Source: Segetibacter aerophilus (GTDB lineage Bacteria > Bacteroidota > Bacteroidia > Chitinophagales > Chitinophagaceae). Taken from it: DNA of 64,000 nucleotides. Made by a program: the position numbers and the translations under genes. Position 1 is the stretch's first letter, and each line of letters starts with the position of its first letter. A model generated the notes under the pieces. The model searched no databases. It was not told the origin of the DNA and saw only the letters and a program-made list of their open reading frames with translations. This document shows, one piece after another, positions 9,449 to 18,528 of the stretch. The stretch lies in assembly GCF_007991655.1 (NCBI RefSeq), contig NZ_BJYT01000001.1, positions 310,001 to 374,000 on the forward strand, in the 5' to 3' direction.

Positions 9449-11770
9449 ATGAAAAAGTACTTTTTCTTTATTTTATTCCTTTTCCAAACATTATTGGTTG
9501 TGGCGCAGGATGTTAAGACGGATAGCTTAAGCAAAAAGACGGTACCTGGCAGCTTTGAAGACTTACTCTCAAGAGCTGCCGACGCTGTTGTTAAAGAGGA
9601 CTTTCAAACTGCCAAAGCACTATATACACAAGCAGTTGCTCTACGTCCAAGCGATCCAAGCGCTATCAGGATGCTTTACAATGTGGTCAATACCATTAAA
9701 TCAATGGAAGAAATAAGACTGCATAATCTTGACTTAAAGAGAAAAGCGGATATCAACATACTTCTAAACCAGGCGCAGAATGAGGTAATGCAAAAGAATT
9801 ACGACAGTGCTAAAGTGCACTATACCCAGGTACTGGCTTTAAAACCAGTTAAATCGCAGGAAGATTTTGTAAGACAGAAGCTACAAGTGATTGAGTATGC
9901 GAAGCAAAATGCTAACAACTTAGTTGCAAAAACAACGTCCACTGCAACTGCCCCAACACCAACAAACAAAGTTGTTAGCACTCCAACAAACAATAGACCT
10001 GTAACTACTCGCCCGGTTGAACAACCTAAAAAGGAAGTAAAGGTTGAAAATCCGATAGCGCAACAAAAGCAGCCTGAGGTAAAAAATCAAACTGAAGAAT
10101 CAAAGAGAAAAGCGCAGGAAAATGAGAACAAAAGAATTGCTGAGGAGAATCAAAAGAAACTTGCCGCGGAGAATGAAACGAAAAGGATAGCGCAAGAAAA
10201 TGAAACTAAAAGACTGGCTCAGGAAGCTGAAAACAAACGAGTTGCGCAAGAGAACGAGAATAAAAGAATAGCATTGGAGAATGAAAGAAAATTAGCACAA
10301 GAGAGAGAAAATAAACGAATTGCACAAGAAAGTGAAAACAAAAGAATTGCTGGCGAGAACGAAAAAAAGTTAGCGCAAGAGAGAGAGAATAAGAGAATAG
10401 CCCAGGAAAATGAAAGTAAAAGACTCGCTTCTGAAAACGAAAAAAAGCTTGCACAAGAAGCTGAGAACAAAAGAATTGCCCAAGAGAACGAAAATAAAAG
10501 ACTAGCACAGGAAAACGAGAAAAAGTTAGCGCAGGAAAGAGAGAATAAGAGAGTGGCACAGGAGAATGAGAGTAAAAGACTTGCTCTAGAAAACGAAAAA
10601 AAATTAGCCCAGGAAGCTGAAAATAAAAGAATTGCACAGGAGAATGAAAACAAAAGACTAGCGCAAGAAAATGAAAAAAGGCTAGCACAAGAACGAGAGG
10701 ATAAAAGACTGGCTCAGGAAACTGTGAGTAAAAGAGTTGCTCAGGAAAATGAGAGGAAACTGGCGCAAGAAACTGAAAATAAAAGACTTGCTTTAGAAAG
10801 AGAAAATAAAAGAATAGCACAGGAAAATGAAGCAAAAAGGTTAGCTGCCACTACAAATACAACTGGAACATTAGGTGCCGGCGAACAAAACAATGGTGAT
10901 TTAAAAGGTACCGAGGTACTTACTACTACCAACGAGCTAGCGAGAAAAGAGAAGTTCAATGCTTTAATTGAAAGTGCCATCAAAGCTATTAATGCATCGG
11001 ATTGGGAAAAGGCGCTAAACCTATATAATGAAGTGTTGACTTTAAACCCAACGCCTGTACAACAGAAAGCGATTTACAATGAGTTGATTGTTATCAAAAG
11101 AAATTTGGACAAGGCAAAACCTAGATCAACCGGTTCGAGCGTTGCAAGAACAGGGTCTTCAGCAAGCAACACACAGTCAGGACAAAAAGAGGGTACAGCG
11201 TCTAAGTCAACAACTTCAAAAACGTTAGATGTAGCTTCAGCTGGGGTGGACGCAAAAAAGCCTGGCCTCGTATCAAACAACTCCCAACCTCAAACTTCTA
11301 CTAATGCCTTAGATGAACCTATCGCCATTCAAAGTACGGACGCGCCTGCTGAAATGGACAATAACAAAGAAAATATAGAGTTTAGTCAAAAAGTTCTAAT
11401 GCAACCAGCTTCTTACAATATAGCTGATGTAAATAACGATGTGAAGCTAACCTTTCAAGGGATTTCCACGAACGGCAGAAATACATTTTTCAAATTCCTT
11501 GTTCAAAATTACAGTCCAAACGATTTTAATATTGGTACTCTGCAGATGACATACATCCCAAACTTCGGGAAATTGAAAAAACTAAATCCTCGTTATATTT
11601 CTTCCTCTGCAACTACTTCCAAAAAAGAATTTCCTTTTGTAGTTGTAACTGAGAACCAGCCGAAAATTGAGCCTAATGAAGTGTTTGTTTTTGAAATGGA
11701 AGATCAATTAAAAAAGACAAAACTTACTTTGAATATTACTGGCGATAAGTTTCTTAATAGGAGCTTATAA
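9449..11770 (+). CDS. Exported TPR protein with long charged coiled-coil repeat region
   Basis: 773 residues. A signal peptide (KKYFFFILFLFQTLLVVAQ) is followed by two TPR-like segments (about 35-140, EDFQTAKALYTQAVALRPSDP and NYDSAKVHYTQVLALKP). A Thr/Pro-rich linker comes next, then a repeat region (about 220-465) built from 8-9-residue units of the type ENKRIAQE. Another TPR-like stretch (DWEKALNLYNEVLTLNP) and a folded-looking C-terminal beta-rich domain of about 130 residues (QKVLMQPASYNIADVNNDVKL...) complete the protein. The repeats are highly charged and predicted to form a long single helix or coiled coil that could span the periplasm. I do not recognise a named family. It is probably an envelope structural or scaffold protein. 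No operon partner is close. Confidence 0.75.
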   Translation: MKKYFFFILFLFQTLLVVAQDVKTDSLSKKTVPGSFEDLLSRAADAVVKEDFQTAKALYTQAVALRPSDPSAIRMLYNVVNTIKSMEEIRLHNLDLKRKADINILLNQAQNEVMQKNYDSAKVHYTQVLALKPVKSQEDFVRQKLQVIEYAKQNANNLVAKTTSTATAPTPTNKVVSTPTNNRPVTTRPVEQPKKEVKVENPIAQQKQPEVKNQTEESKRKAQENENKRIAEENQKKLAAENETKRIAQENETKRLAQEAENKRVAQENENKRIALENERKLAQERENKRIAQESENKRIAGENEKKLAQERENKRIAQENESKRLASENEKKLAQEAENKRIAQENENKRLAQENEKKLAQERENKRVAQENESKRLALENEKKLAQEAENKRIAQENENKRLAQENEKRLAQEREDKRLAQETVSKRVAQENERKLAQETENKRLALERENKRIAQENEAKRLAATTNTTGTLGAGEQNNGDLKGTEVLTTTNELARKEKFNALIESAIKAINASDWEKALNLYNEVLTLNPTPVQQKAIYNELIVIKRNLDKAKPRSTGSSVARTGSSASNTQSGQKEGTASKSTTSKTLDVASAGVDAKKPGLVSNNSQPQTSTNALDEPIAIQSTDAPAEMDNNKENIEFSQKVLMQPASYNIADVNNDVKLTFQGISTNGRNTFFKFLVQNYSPNDFNIGTLQMTYIPNFGKLKKLNPRYISSSATTSKKEFPFVVVTENQPKIEPNEVFVFEMEDQLKKTKLTLNITGDKFLNRSL
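10110..10845 (+). repeat. In-frame tandem repeat, 78-bp (26-residue) higher-order period
   Basis: The repeat encodes units of 9, 9 and 8 residues (ENKRIAQEN / ESKRLASEN / EKKLAQE-like). For example GCACAAGAAGCTGAGAAC at 10451 recurs in diverged form as GCGCAGGAAAGAGAGAAT at 10529, exactly 78 bp later. Synonymous differences between units show that the array is old and selected at protein level, although the period makes it prone to slippage and mis-assembly. Confidence 0.85.
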
Positions 11771-11798
11771 TTCTAATGTAGAACTTTCTTCTAATTTT

Positions 11799-11957
11799 AT
11801 GGGTCACTTATTCAACATAAAAGATGATAAGTGCGCGGTGGCGCTTGTATACAACCGACCTATGCGGAGTTTTAGCCTTACCAAGACATTAAGCAGTTTG
11901 ATGACAAAGCATTCTAAATACTCTACTGAAAAAGTGTTTGGCAAGGTATTTTTATAA
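11799..11957 (+). CDS. Possible small protein, 52 residues, unknown
   Basis: A short open frame (starting MGHLFNIKDDKCAV, ending KVFGKVFL) lies in the 230-bp gap between the repeat protein and the lmo0937-like gene. It has no signal or membrane segment, and no convincing ribosome-binding site or family is seen. It could be chance. Confidence 0.2.
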   Translation: MGHLFNIKDDKCAVALVYNRPMRSFSLTKTLSSLMTKHSKYSTEKVFGKVFL

Positions 11958-12001
11958 AAGCAACAACGGGTATTATTTTATAAAACTAAAAACTTTTCGT
12001 C

Positions 12002-12160
12002 ATGGGTAACCTTTTGTATGTAATCGCGGTAATTTTAATTGTTGCCTGGTTATTGGGCTATTTCGCCTTCCACGTAAGCAGTGGTCTGATACACATTCTT
12101 TTAGTAGCAGCGGTTATAATCTTCCTGCTAAAACTAATTGGCGGCAACAGGAGTATCTAG
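12002..12160 (+). CDS. lmo0937-family mini membrane protein
   Basis: A 52-residue protein (MGNLLYVIAVILIVAWLLGY...) with two hydrophobic helices around FAFHVSSGLIHILLVAAVI and a short basic tail LKLIGGNRSI. The IHILL core and overall length match the lmo0937/DUF5670 family of small integral membrane proteins, which are widespread in Bacteroidota and Firmicutes. Their molecular function is not established; stress-linked expression has been suggested for relatives. It is immediately followed by a strong terminator, so it is probably a monocistronic or last gene. It is too short for many gene callers. Confidence 0.8.
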   Translation: MGNLLYVIAVILIVAWLLGYFAFHVSSGLIHILLVAAVIIFLLKLIGGNRSI

Positions 12161-12181
12161 TTGAAGTGAATTACAATATTT

Positions 12182-12211
12182 AAAGGTGTTACTTTTAGTA
12201 ACCCTTTTTTT
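12182..12211 (+). terminator. Rho-independent terminator after the lmo0937-like gene
   Basis: AAAGG(T)GTTAC - TTTTA - GTAACCCTTTTTTT gives a 10-bp stem with one bulged T and a 7-T tail, 22 bp after the stop codon. Confidence 0.75.
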
Positions 12212-12280
12212 ATTTTATAGAGGGGCCTATCAACATTTGCAGCTCAGTAATGTGACCAAAGTGTGTTTTCCTTTTCCTGC

Positions 12281-12868
12281 TTAAGCAAGCTGGGTAGTAA
12301 TATCTTTACTGAGAGGTTCTACTCCCGGACCGAAATAATAAGTTAGTACTCCTTTTTTGTCTATTAAATATTTTGAGAAGTTCCATTCGGGCGCTTTATC
12401 GTTCCAACCATTTTTACCTGGGTCTGACAGCCATGCGAAAACTTCGTTTTGATTAGCCCCTTTAACTACTTCGCTTTTACTTGCGAGTAAAAATGATACA
12501 CCAAAATTTACCACGCAGAAAGAGGCAATATCATTATTAGATAATTTTTCTTGTTCCTTAAAATCATTAGAAGGAAATCCGATAACTATTAACCGGTCTT
12601 TATATAATTGGTGCAATTTCTTCAAGTCGCTTAATTGATTTGTATATCCGCAATCCGATGCTGTATTTACGATTAGCATATTTTTCCCTTTAAAATCTTT
12701 AAAGGATATTTCATCTCCGTTTATTAAAGTTGCCGTAAGATCATAAAATGAGGTTTGTGGTTCTATATTGTTCCTATTCTTTTTAACACCAGCTCTCAAT
12801 CCAAATATTTTTCCCGCTTCCATCAACACTGGATAAAAGCTTTTTAAGATTGTTTGTCTTGCAGTCAT
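12281..12868 (-). CDS. Glutathione peroxidase-family thiol peroxidase
   Basis: 195 residues with a thioredoxin-like fold. The peroxidatic Cys is C73 in NTASDCGYTNQ, where animal enzymes carry selenocysteine. The GFPSNDFKEQE segment replaces the more usual GFPCNQFGxQEP, so the Cys of that second motif is Ser here while the Gln-Glu is kept. The Trp/Asn motif APEWNFSKYLID, completing the catalytic tetrad, is present. Such bacterial proteins usually reduce lipid and organic hydroperoxides using thioredoxin. The N-terminal 30 residues (FYPVLMEAGKIFGLRAG) form an amphipathic extension that is not part of the domain. It is a single gene on the minus strand. Confidence 0.9.
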   Translation of the reverse strand: MTARQTILKSFYPVLMEAGKIFGLRAGVKKNRNNIEPQTSFYDLTATLINGDEISFKDFKGKNMLIVNTASDCGYTNQLSDLKKLHQLYKDRLIVIGFPSNDFKEQEKLSNNDIASFCVVNFGVSFLLASKSEVVKGANQNEVFAWLSDPGKNGWNDKAPEWNFSKYLIDKKGVLTYYFGPGVEPLSKDITTQLA

Positions 12869-13013
12869 GCTCTAGCAATTTTAATGAGTTAACAAAAGTG
12901 TTCGTCGAGTTTGCCTCTTCAAAATCAGTTCCACCTGGCTGTATTCACAGTTATTATTTTGGTTCTTTATGTACTAAAATCCAAAAAAACCAGCCTTGAG
13001 GAAATTCTCCCCG

Positions 13014-13802
13014 TTAATACTCCATTATCTCAACCTTTCTAAAATCCATGGGATGACTGTTAGACTGAAGGGAAATATATCCATCCTTTACTACATCGTT
13101 TCCTGCGATGATTAATTTTTTGGCTAAAGCATTCGTGGAGTCTAAACGTGGATTTTCGTATTGAATAACTTTTTCGCCATTTACAAAATGCCTGATTTTT
13201 CCATTGTTTACATCAATTTCGGCAGTAACCCATTCTTCACCATGGAAGGTTTTTTTTATATCTGGCAATGTACAGTTGGAAGCATTTTTTTTGCCATTGA
13301 CCAGGATAGTCATTCCGGAAATACAGGCTTCACCAGTAGGGCGCTCTTCTTTGCCGTTTCCTCCGTGACAATTAAATTCTAGACAAACTGGGAATGATTG
13401 TGTTAGTCCTATAGTTGATGGAGATTGGCAGTGGTACTGAATGCCTCCATCTTTAAACCCCCAGGAAGGTGCACCGGGAGTTGTGTTACCTACAAACCTA
13501 TATTCTACTTTCAACCGAAAATTGGCAAATTTCTTAATATAGTATAAAGCGCCAAACCTGTTTCTGAAACTGTCGTACTTGTCGTACCGAATACTTAGAA
13601 TGCCATCCTCAACTCTAAAGGTGTTGCCGAAATTTTCGCCAAGTGGAAAACCAACAATTTTGGGTTTCCAGTTATTGAGGTTTTTTCCATTAAATAGGGT
13701 AACCCATTTTTTTGCATTCTTAGTTTTCGTTGCAATATTCTTTGAACTATAGGCCTGCAATAGAAATGGCAAAACCAGCACTAGAAGTCTTAGATGTTTC
13801 AT
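13014..13802 (-). CDS. Secreted DUF1080 (3-keto-disaccharide hydrolase) domain protein
   Basis: 262 residues. The N-terminal signal peptide (KHLRLLVLVLPFLLQAYS) has no lipobox Cys. The rest is a concanavalin-like beta-sandwich of the DUF1080 family: WVTLFNGKNLNNWKPK at the start, FRLKVEYRFVG, GGIQYHCQSP, EFNCHGGNGK, WVTAEIDVNNGKIRHFVNGE and a terminal DFRKVEIMEY. Family knowledge: members cleave or eliminate 3-keto-glycosides made by Gfo/Idh/MocA-type dehydrogenases. It stands alone here, divergent from the D-aminoacylase gene. A purely carbohydrate-binding role is the alternative. Confidence 0.85.
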   Translation of the reverse strand: MKHLRLLVLVLPFLLQAYSSKNIATKTKNAKKWVTLFNGKNLNNWKPKIVGFPLGENFGNTFRVEDGILSIRYDKYDSFRNRFGALYYIKKFANFRLKVEYRFVGNTTPGAPSWGFKDGGIQYHCQSPSTIGLTQSFPVCLEFNCHGGNGKEERPTGEACISGMTILVNGKKNASNCTLPDIKKTFHGEEWVTAEIDVNNGKIRHFVNGEKVIQYENPRLDSTNALAKKLIIAGNDVVKDGYISLQSNSHPMDFRKVEIMEY

Positions 13803-13945
13803 GTTGTAATGATAACTTTAAAATAGGAAACAATAAAAATTCATGAAGGTTCTAAGCCAGCGCAGCTTAAGGAAATTCGTCTTTCTTAAGAAGTAAAGCG
13901 TCACTCGTATATTAACTACCATTAACTTAGTCGCAAACTTTTCTC

Positions 13946-15511
13946 ATGCGATTTCTCCTGGTCTTATTTCTTTTTTCCTTTGCCATTCCCGACGATATCA
14001 GTGTAGACATTATCATCAAAAACGGAAAGATTCTAGATGGTACGGGCAACTCATGGTACTATGCAGATATCGCAATAAAGGATGGAAAAATCGTTCGAAT
14101 TGGAAAGTTCAAAAACCTGAAGGCTGCACAGGAAATCGATGCATCGGGCATGTTTGTATCGCCCGGTTTTATAGACGTGCATACTCATATTGAAGGTGAT
14201 GAAAATGCAAATCCACTAGCAAGCAATTTTATTTATGACGGAGTAACGAGCGTTGTCACCGGGAACTGTGGATCGTCGAGTGTTGATCTTAACAGATACT
14301 TTTCTAAGCTTGACAGCGTAAAGCTTTCGATTAACGTGGCTTCTCTTATCGGGCACAATAACGTACGTAAAGCAGTGTTAGGTACAGCGAACAGGGAACC
14401 GACCGGTGAAGAATTGACCCGGATGAAAGCCCTTGTTGAAGAGGCGATGAAAGCTGGAGCTGTTGGCTTTTCCACAGGGCTTATTTATATCCCCGGTACG
14501 TATGCTAAGACTGGGGAAGTGGTTGCGTTGGCAAAGGTTGCTTCCCAATACAATGGGGTATACGCCTCACACATCAGGGACGAGGCCGACAGTGTTGCTT
14601 TTGCAATAAATGAAGCTATACAGGTTGGACGGGAAGCCAATATGCCAGTCGAAATTTCTCACTTTAAACTAAGCGGTCAACAAAATTGGGGAAGATCTGA
14701 TGAAACTTTAGGTCTGGTGAAGCAAGCGAGGAACGAGGGATTGGATGTCACCATCGACCAATATCCTTACACTGCCAGCAGCACTTCGCTAAGTACTTTA
14801 TTGCCTGACCGGGTTCTATCTGACGGACAGGATTCAATTAATGCAAGGTTGCAAAGACCGGAAGTAAGACAGCAGATCTCAGAATACATGATTAAAAAAC
14901 TGCGTCGGCGTAAACTAAAGCATTTTAGTTACCCTGTAGTGGCATCGTTTAAAGCTGATACTTCTTATAATGGTAAAAGCATTGAGCAGGTGAACTTAAT
15001 GAAAGGCCGCAAACACAAGGCGAAGGATGAAGCCGAAACGATTATGGACATGATGCAACAGGGCGGGGCAGGAATGGTGTTTCATGGAATGAGCGAAGAT
15101 GATGTAAAGAATATTATGAGATATCCTTTTGACATGTTTGCATCTGATGCCAGCATCAGGGTTTTTAATAGTGGCGTACCTCACCCAAGAGGGTATGGAA
15201 CAAATGCAAGGGTTTTAGCTAAATACGTAAGAGATGAAAAAGTGATCAGTCTCGAGGAGGCAATAAGGAGAATGACTTCGCTGCCCGCTCAAAAGTTCAA
15301 TCTAAAAGATCGGGGATTGTTAAAGGAAGGCTTTGCAGCAGATATTCTTATTTTTAATGACAAAGAGGTACAGGATCTTTCCACATTTGATAAGCCCCAT
15401 CAGTACACACAGGGTTTTAAATACGTTTTGGTAAATGGTAAGGTGTGTGTTGACAATGGTGTACAAAACACGGTAAGAAATGGAAGAACATTAAAGTCTA
15501 ATACTTTTTAG
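13946..15511 (+). CDS. Exported D-aminoacylase / N-acyl-D-amino-acid deacylase-like amidohydrolase
   Basis: 521 residues with a short signal peptide (RFLLVLFLFSFAIPDD). This is an amidohydrolase-superfamily composite-domain enzyme: the beta-sandwich strand IIIKNGKILDGTGN at the start, the metal motif DVHTHIEGD, GVTSVVTGNCGSSSVDL, the His ligands in YASHIRDE and ISHFKLSG, the catalytic Asp in MFASDASI, and the C-terminal RDRGLLKEGFAADILIFN. It would deacylate N-acyl-D-amino acids or a related peptide or hydantoin substrate in the periplasm. A dispersed repeat copy lies just downstream. The exact substrate is unknown. Confidence 0.85.
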   Translation: MRFLLVLFLFSFAIPDDISVDIIIKNGKILDGTGNSWYYADIAIKDGKIVRIGKFKNLKAAQEIDASGMFVSPGFIDVHTHIEGDENANPLASNFIYDGVTSVVTGNCGSSSVDLNRYFSKLDSVKLSINVASLIGHNNVRKAVLGTANREPTGEELTRMKALVEEAMKAGAVGFSTGLIYIPGTYAKTGEVVALAKVASQYNGVYASHIRDEADSVAFAINEAIQVGREANMPVEISHFKLSGQQNWGRSDETLGLVKQARNEGLDVTIDQYPYTASSTSLSTLLPDRVLSDGQDSINARLQRPEVRQQISEYMIKKLRRRKLKHFSYPVVASFKADTSYNGKSIEQVNLMKGRKHKAKDEAETIMDMMQQGGAGMVFHGMSEDDVKNIMRYPFDMFASDASIRVFNSGVPHPRGYGTNARVLAKYVRDEKVISLEEAIRRMTSLPAQKFNLKDRGLLKEGFAADILIFNDKEVQDLSTFDKPHQYTQGFKYVLVNGKVCVDNGVQNTVRNGRTLKSNTF

Positions 15512-15568
15512 ACCAGTACGACAACCATAATTCTTTGGCATAAAGCCTAAGTTCAAACAGGTGATTCA

Positions 15569-15602
15569 GTTGCAGTGAGTGACACAACGATGTTGAATTA
15601 AG
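15569..15602 (-). repeat. Short dispersed repeat, copy B
   Basis: On the minus strand this reads CTTAATTCAACAT then CGTTGTGTCACTCACTGCAAC. It is nearly identical over its centre to copy C (17741-17774) and over its 5' half to copy A (5647-5680). It lies between the D-aminoacylase gene and dnaK, in inverted orientation to copy C on the far side of dnaK. Confidence 0.65.
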
Positions 15603-15754
15603 CTCTCATGCACACTAACAAAATGTCTTTCTCTTCCTTCACATTACGACAGTTTTTATCGTTTTATTACTTCTCTGCCAATTTTTCACATAAAATCCAA
15701 GTGGCATAATGATTGACACAGGTAAGACAAATTATTAAATCAAAAGGATAAATT

Positions 15755-17668
15755 ATGGGAAAGATTATAGGCATTGACCTTGGAACCACCAATAGTTGCG
15801 TGGCCGTAATGGAAGGTAACGAGCCGGTGGTTATAGCCAACGATGAGGGACGGAGAACTACACCAAGTATCGTTGCTTTTATAAAAGACGGTGAACGTAA
15901 AGTCGGCGATCCAGCTAAGCGTCAGGCTATTACTAACCCTGCAAAAACCATCATGAGCGTTAAGCGTTTCATGGGTCATAAATTTGATGAGGTTACAACT
16001 GAAACTGGGCACTGGAGCTACAAAGTTGTAAAAGGTGACAATAATACTGTTCGTATTGACATAGATGGTCGTCAATATACTCCGCAAGAGGTAAGCGCAA
16101 TGATTTTGCAGAAAATGAAAAAAACTGCAGAAGATTATCTTGGTACCGAGGTAAACGAGGCAGTTATTACTGTTCCTGCTTACTTTAACGACGCTCAGCG
16201 CCAGGCTACTAAAGAGGCTGGTGAAATTGCCGGTTTAAATGTTCGCCGTATTATAAACGAGCCTACTGCTGCGGCGCTGGCTTATGGACTTGATAAAAAA
16301 CATTCAGATCAAAAGATTGCTGTATTTGACCTTGGTGGTGGTACTTTCGATATCTCTATATTGGAGTTAGGTGAGGGTGTATTTGAAGTAAAATCTACTA
16401 ATGGTGATACTCACCTTGGTGGTGATGACTTTGATAAAGTGATCATGGACTGGTTGGCTGAAGAGTTTAAGAGAGATGAAAACATCGACTTGAGAAAAGA
16501 CCCAATGAGCTGGCAGCGTTTGAAAGAAGCTGCTGAAAAAGCTAAAGTTGAGTTGAGTTCTTCTTCAGAAACAGAAATTAACCTCCCTTATATCACTGCA
16601 GTTGATGGCGTTCCTAAGCACCTTGTGAAGAAATTGAGCCGTGCTAAGTTTGAACAATTAAGCGACAATTTATTCCAAAGATGTTTAAAGCCTTGTGAAC
16701 TTGCGTTGAAAGATGCAGGTTACAATACTTCACAAATTGACGAAGTTATTTTGGTAGGTGGTAGTACACGTATACCAAGGGTACAGGAAATCGTTGAGAA
16801 ATTCTTTGGTAAAAAGCCAAACAAAGGTGTTAATCCGGATGAGGTTGTTGCAATTGGTGCTGCTATTCAAGGTGGAGTATTGACTGGTGAGGTGAAAGAT
16901 GTATTGTTGCTAGATGTTACTCCGCTTAGCCTTGGTATCGAAACAATGGGTGGTGTAATGACCCGTTTGATCGAAAGCAATACAACTATTCCAACTAAGA
17001 AAACTGAAGTTTTCTCTACTGCCAGCGATAATCAGCCAGGCGTACAAATTCATGTATTGCAAGGTGAAAGACCAATGGCAAATCAAAATAAGAGCTTAGG
17101 TATGTTTAATTTGGATGGTATTCCACCAGCTCCAAGAGGCGTACCTCAGGTTGAAGTAACTTTCGATATTGACGCTAACGGTATCTTACACGTAAGCGCA
17201 AAAGATAAAGGAACCGGAAAATCTCAAAATATTCGCATCGAAGCTGGTAGCGGCTTAAGCAAAGAAGAGATTGAAAAAATGAAGAATGAGGCTAAGGCGA
17301 ACGAAGCTGCTGATAAAGAAGCTCGCGACAGGGTTGAGAAAATCAACCAGGCTGATAGCTTGATCTTCCAGACTGAAAAGCAACTGAAAGAGTATGGAGA
17401 TAAAATTCCTGGTGATAAAAAAGCGCCAATTGAAAGTGCCTTAAACAAATTGAAAGACGCTCACAAGTCTCAGGATATTGCTCAAATCGACTCTGCCTTA
17501 GCTGAAATGAACAATGCATGGACTGCTGCAAGCGAAGACATGTATAAAGCGACACAAGATGCAGGTGGTGGTCAACCAGGTGGTAACGGTAACGGACAAC
17601 AAGGTCCAAATGCCGGAACTGGTCAAGGCGAGCATGTAACTGATGCTGAGTTTGAAGAAGTGAAATAA
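15755..17668 (+). CDS. dnaK: Chaperone DnaK (Hsp70)
   Basis: 637 residues, the normal length for bacterial DnaK. The ATPase domain starts with [16 protein letters not shown] and includes the phosphate-2 motif [14 protein letters not shown] and the adenosine motif [14 protein letters not shown]. The substrate-binding domain contains [14 protein letters not shown], and the helical lid ends in a Gly/Gln-rich tail and DAEFEEVK. It folds and protects cytosolic proteins with DnaJ and GrpE, neither of which is encoded nearby. The AAAAGGAT sequence 10 bp before the ATG is a weak ribosome-binding site. A terminator follows at 17695. The gene is flanked by inverted copies of a short repeat. Confidence 0.98.
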   Translation: MGKIIGIDLGTTNSCVAVMEGNEPVVIANDEGRRTTPSIVAFIKDGERKVGDPAKRQAITNPAKTIMSVKRFMGHKFDEVTTETGHWSYKVVKGDNNTVRIDIDGRQYTPQEVSAMILQKMKKTAEDYLGTEVNEAVITVPAYFNDAQRQATKEAGEIAGLNVRRIINEPTAAALAYGLDKKHSDQKIAVFDLGGGTFDISILELGEGVFEVKSTNGDTHLGGDDFDKVIMDWLAEEFKRDENIDLRKDPMSWQRLKEAAEKAKVELSSSSETEINLPYITAVDGVPKHLVKKLSRAKFEQLSDNLFQRCLKPCELALKDAGYNTSQIDEVILVGGSTRIPRVQEIVEKFFGKKPNKGVNPDEVVAIGAAIQGGVLTGEVKDVLLLDVTPLSLGIETMGGVMTRLIESNTTIPTKKTEVFSTASDNQPGVQIHVLQGERPMANQNKSLGMFNLDGIPPAPRGVPQVEVTFDIDANGILHVSAKDKGTGKSQNIRIEAGSGLSKEEIEKMKNEAKANEAADKEARDRVEKINQADSLIFQTEKQLKEYGDKIPGDKKAPIESALNKLKDAHKSQDIAQIDSALAEMNNAWTAASEDMYKATQDAGGGQPGGNGNGQQGPNAGTGQGEHVTDAEFEEVK

Positions 17669-17694
17669 GAATTTGATAAGGTATATAAAAGTTG

Positions 17695-17723
17695 AAGGCC
17701 CATCTCTTAGAGGTGGGCTTTTT
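17695..17723 (+). terminator. Rho-independent terminator of dnaK
   Basis: GGCCCATCTC - TTA - GAGGTGGGCT with a T-run to 17723. The stem is about 10 bp and contains G-T pairs. It begins 26 bp after the dnaK stop. Confidence 0.85.
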
Positions 17724-17740
17724 GTTTATTGGCATTTGAA

Positions 17741-17774
17741 GTTTCTTGGACATCGTTGTGTCACTCACTTGAAC
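17741..17774 (+). repeat. Short dispersed repeat, copy C
   Basis: Contains ACATCGTTGTGTCACTCAC at 17750-17768, identical over 19 bases to the minus-strand reading of copy B. It lies between the dnaK terminator and the 3' end of the Uma2 gene. Confidence 0.65.
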
Positions 17775-17783
17775 AGTTAATTT

Positions 17784-18382
17784 TTATTGGGCTTGTACCA
17801 AATCTGTTCCCTCGTATATTTCTAAGAGAGGAATAGATATTTGAATTGCAGCAATTAATAGAACTTGATTAATACTTTTATATTCCTCCAATTCCCAATA
17901 ACCATTTCCATTTATCCTCCAGCATTCAATTGCGACATTTATTGAGTCTATCAAAATATATTCTTTAAGAGTTGGAATATCTCTATATAGCTTGAACTTA
18001 TCACCCCGGTCGTAGCTTTTGGTAGAATCTGATAAAACTTCAATGAGCACTACTGGATTGAGTAAATTAAAGTTATCGTTATTTAGCGTTGCAGGTTTGC
18101 CACAAACGACGGAGACGTCAGGGTATGTGAACAGAGTATTTTCCTCATATGAACCCGCATGTCGCTACCAAAGGGACGACATCCTTTGCCTTTTAATTTG
18201 GAGTGTAGGCTGGTTAAGGTATTTACTGCAATAACATTATGGGAAAGCTTGGCCCCTGACATTGCAAATATTTCTCCCTGGAAATATTCACTTTTTTTAG
18301 TCGCCACATTTTCCATTTCAAGATATTCTGCTATCGTAAAATGCTTTTTGCCGTATGCCACGAACGGTTCTCTAATTTCCAT
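17784..18382 (-). pseudogene. Uma2-family (DUF820) endonuclease-like protein, frameshifted
   Basis: Reading from 18382 gives MEIREPFVAYGKKHFTIAEYL and continues to [10 protein letters not shown], then the frame is lost and stops near 18083. In the next frame the expected sequence goes on as [40 protein letters not shown] and [15 protein letters not shown] to 17784. Adding one base to the 4-A run (plus-strand TTTT at 18139-18142) restores [12 protein letters not shown] and a protein of about 199 residues, the usual Uma2 length. The PD-(D/E)xK-like residues (Asp of YPDV, Glu of LIEVLS, Lys in KFKLYRD) are all present. The biological role of the family is unknown; it is very common in cyanobacteria and some Bacteroidota. 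The interruption may be a sequencing indel. Confidence 0.85.
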
Positions 18383-18528
18383 ATTACAATTTACAACTAA
18401 TTAATTATTGATACCAGTAGGAGTAATGTAGACCACATGACTGCGGGAATTCAAAAGTTTACAGCCTCGAACATTGCAGATAGAGCACTGGTACGAATTA
18501 TGAAAGAATAACTCCAAAAAGGAGACTC

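Noticed and set aside
10206-10835. Long open frames on the minus strand opposite the coiled-coil repeat
   Set aside because: They are a by-product of the repeated Glu/Lys/Arg codons on the plus strand. The translated sequence is Phe/Ser/Leu-rich low complexity with no gene signals.
10110-10845. CRISPR-like array
   Set aside because: The period is 78 bp, but the units are continuous coding sequence without unique spacers.
15702-15718. Sigma-54-like promoter before dnaK (TGGCAT-N5-TTGACA)
   Set aside because: The -24 GG is present, but the obligatory -12 GC is GA. One mismatch in the key dinucleotide makes it unreliable.
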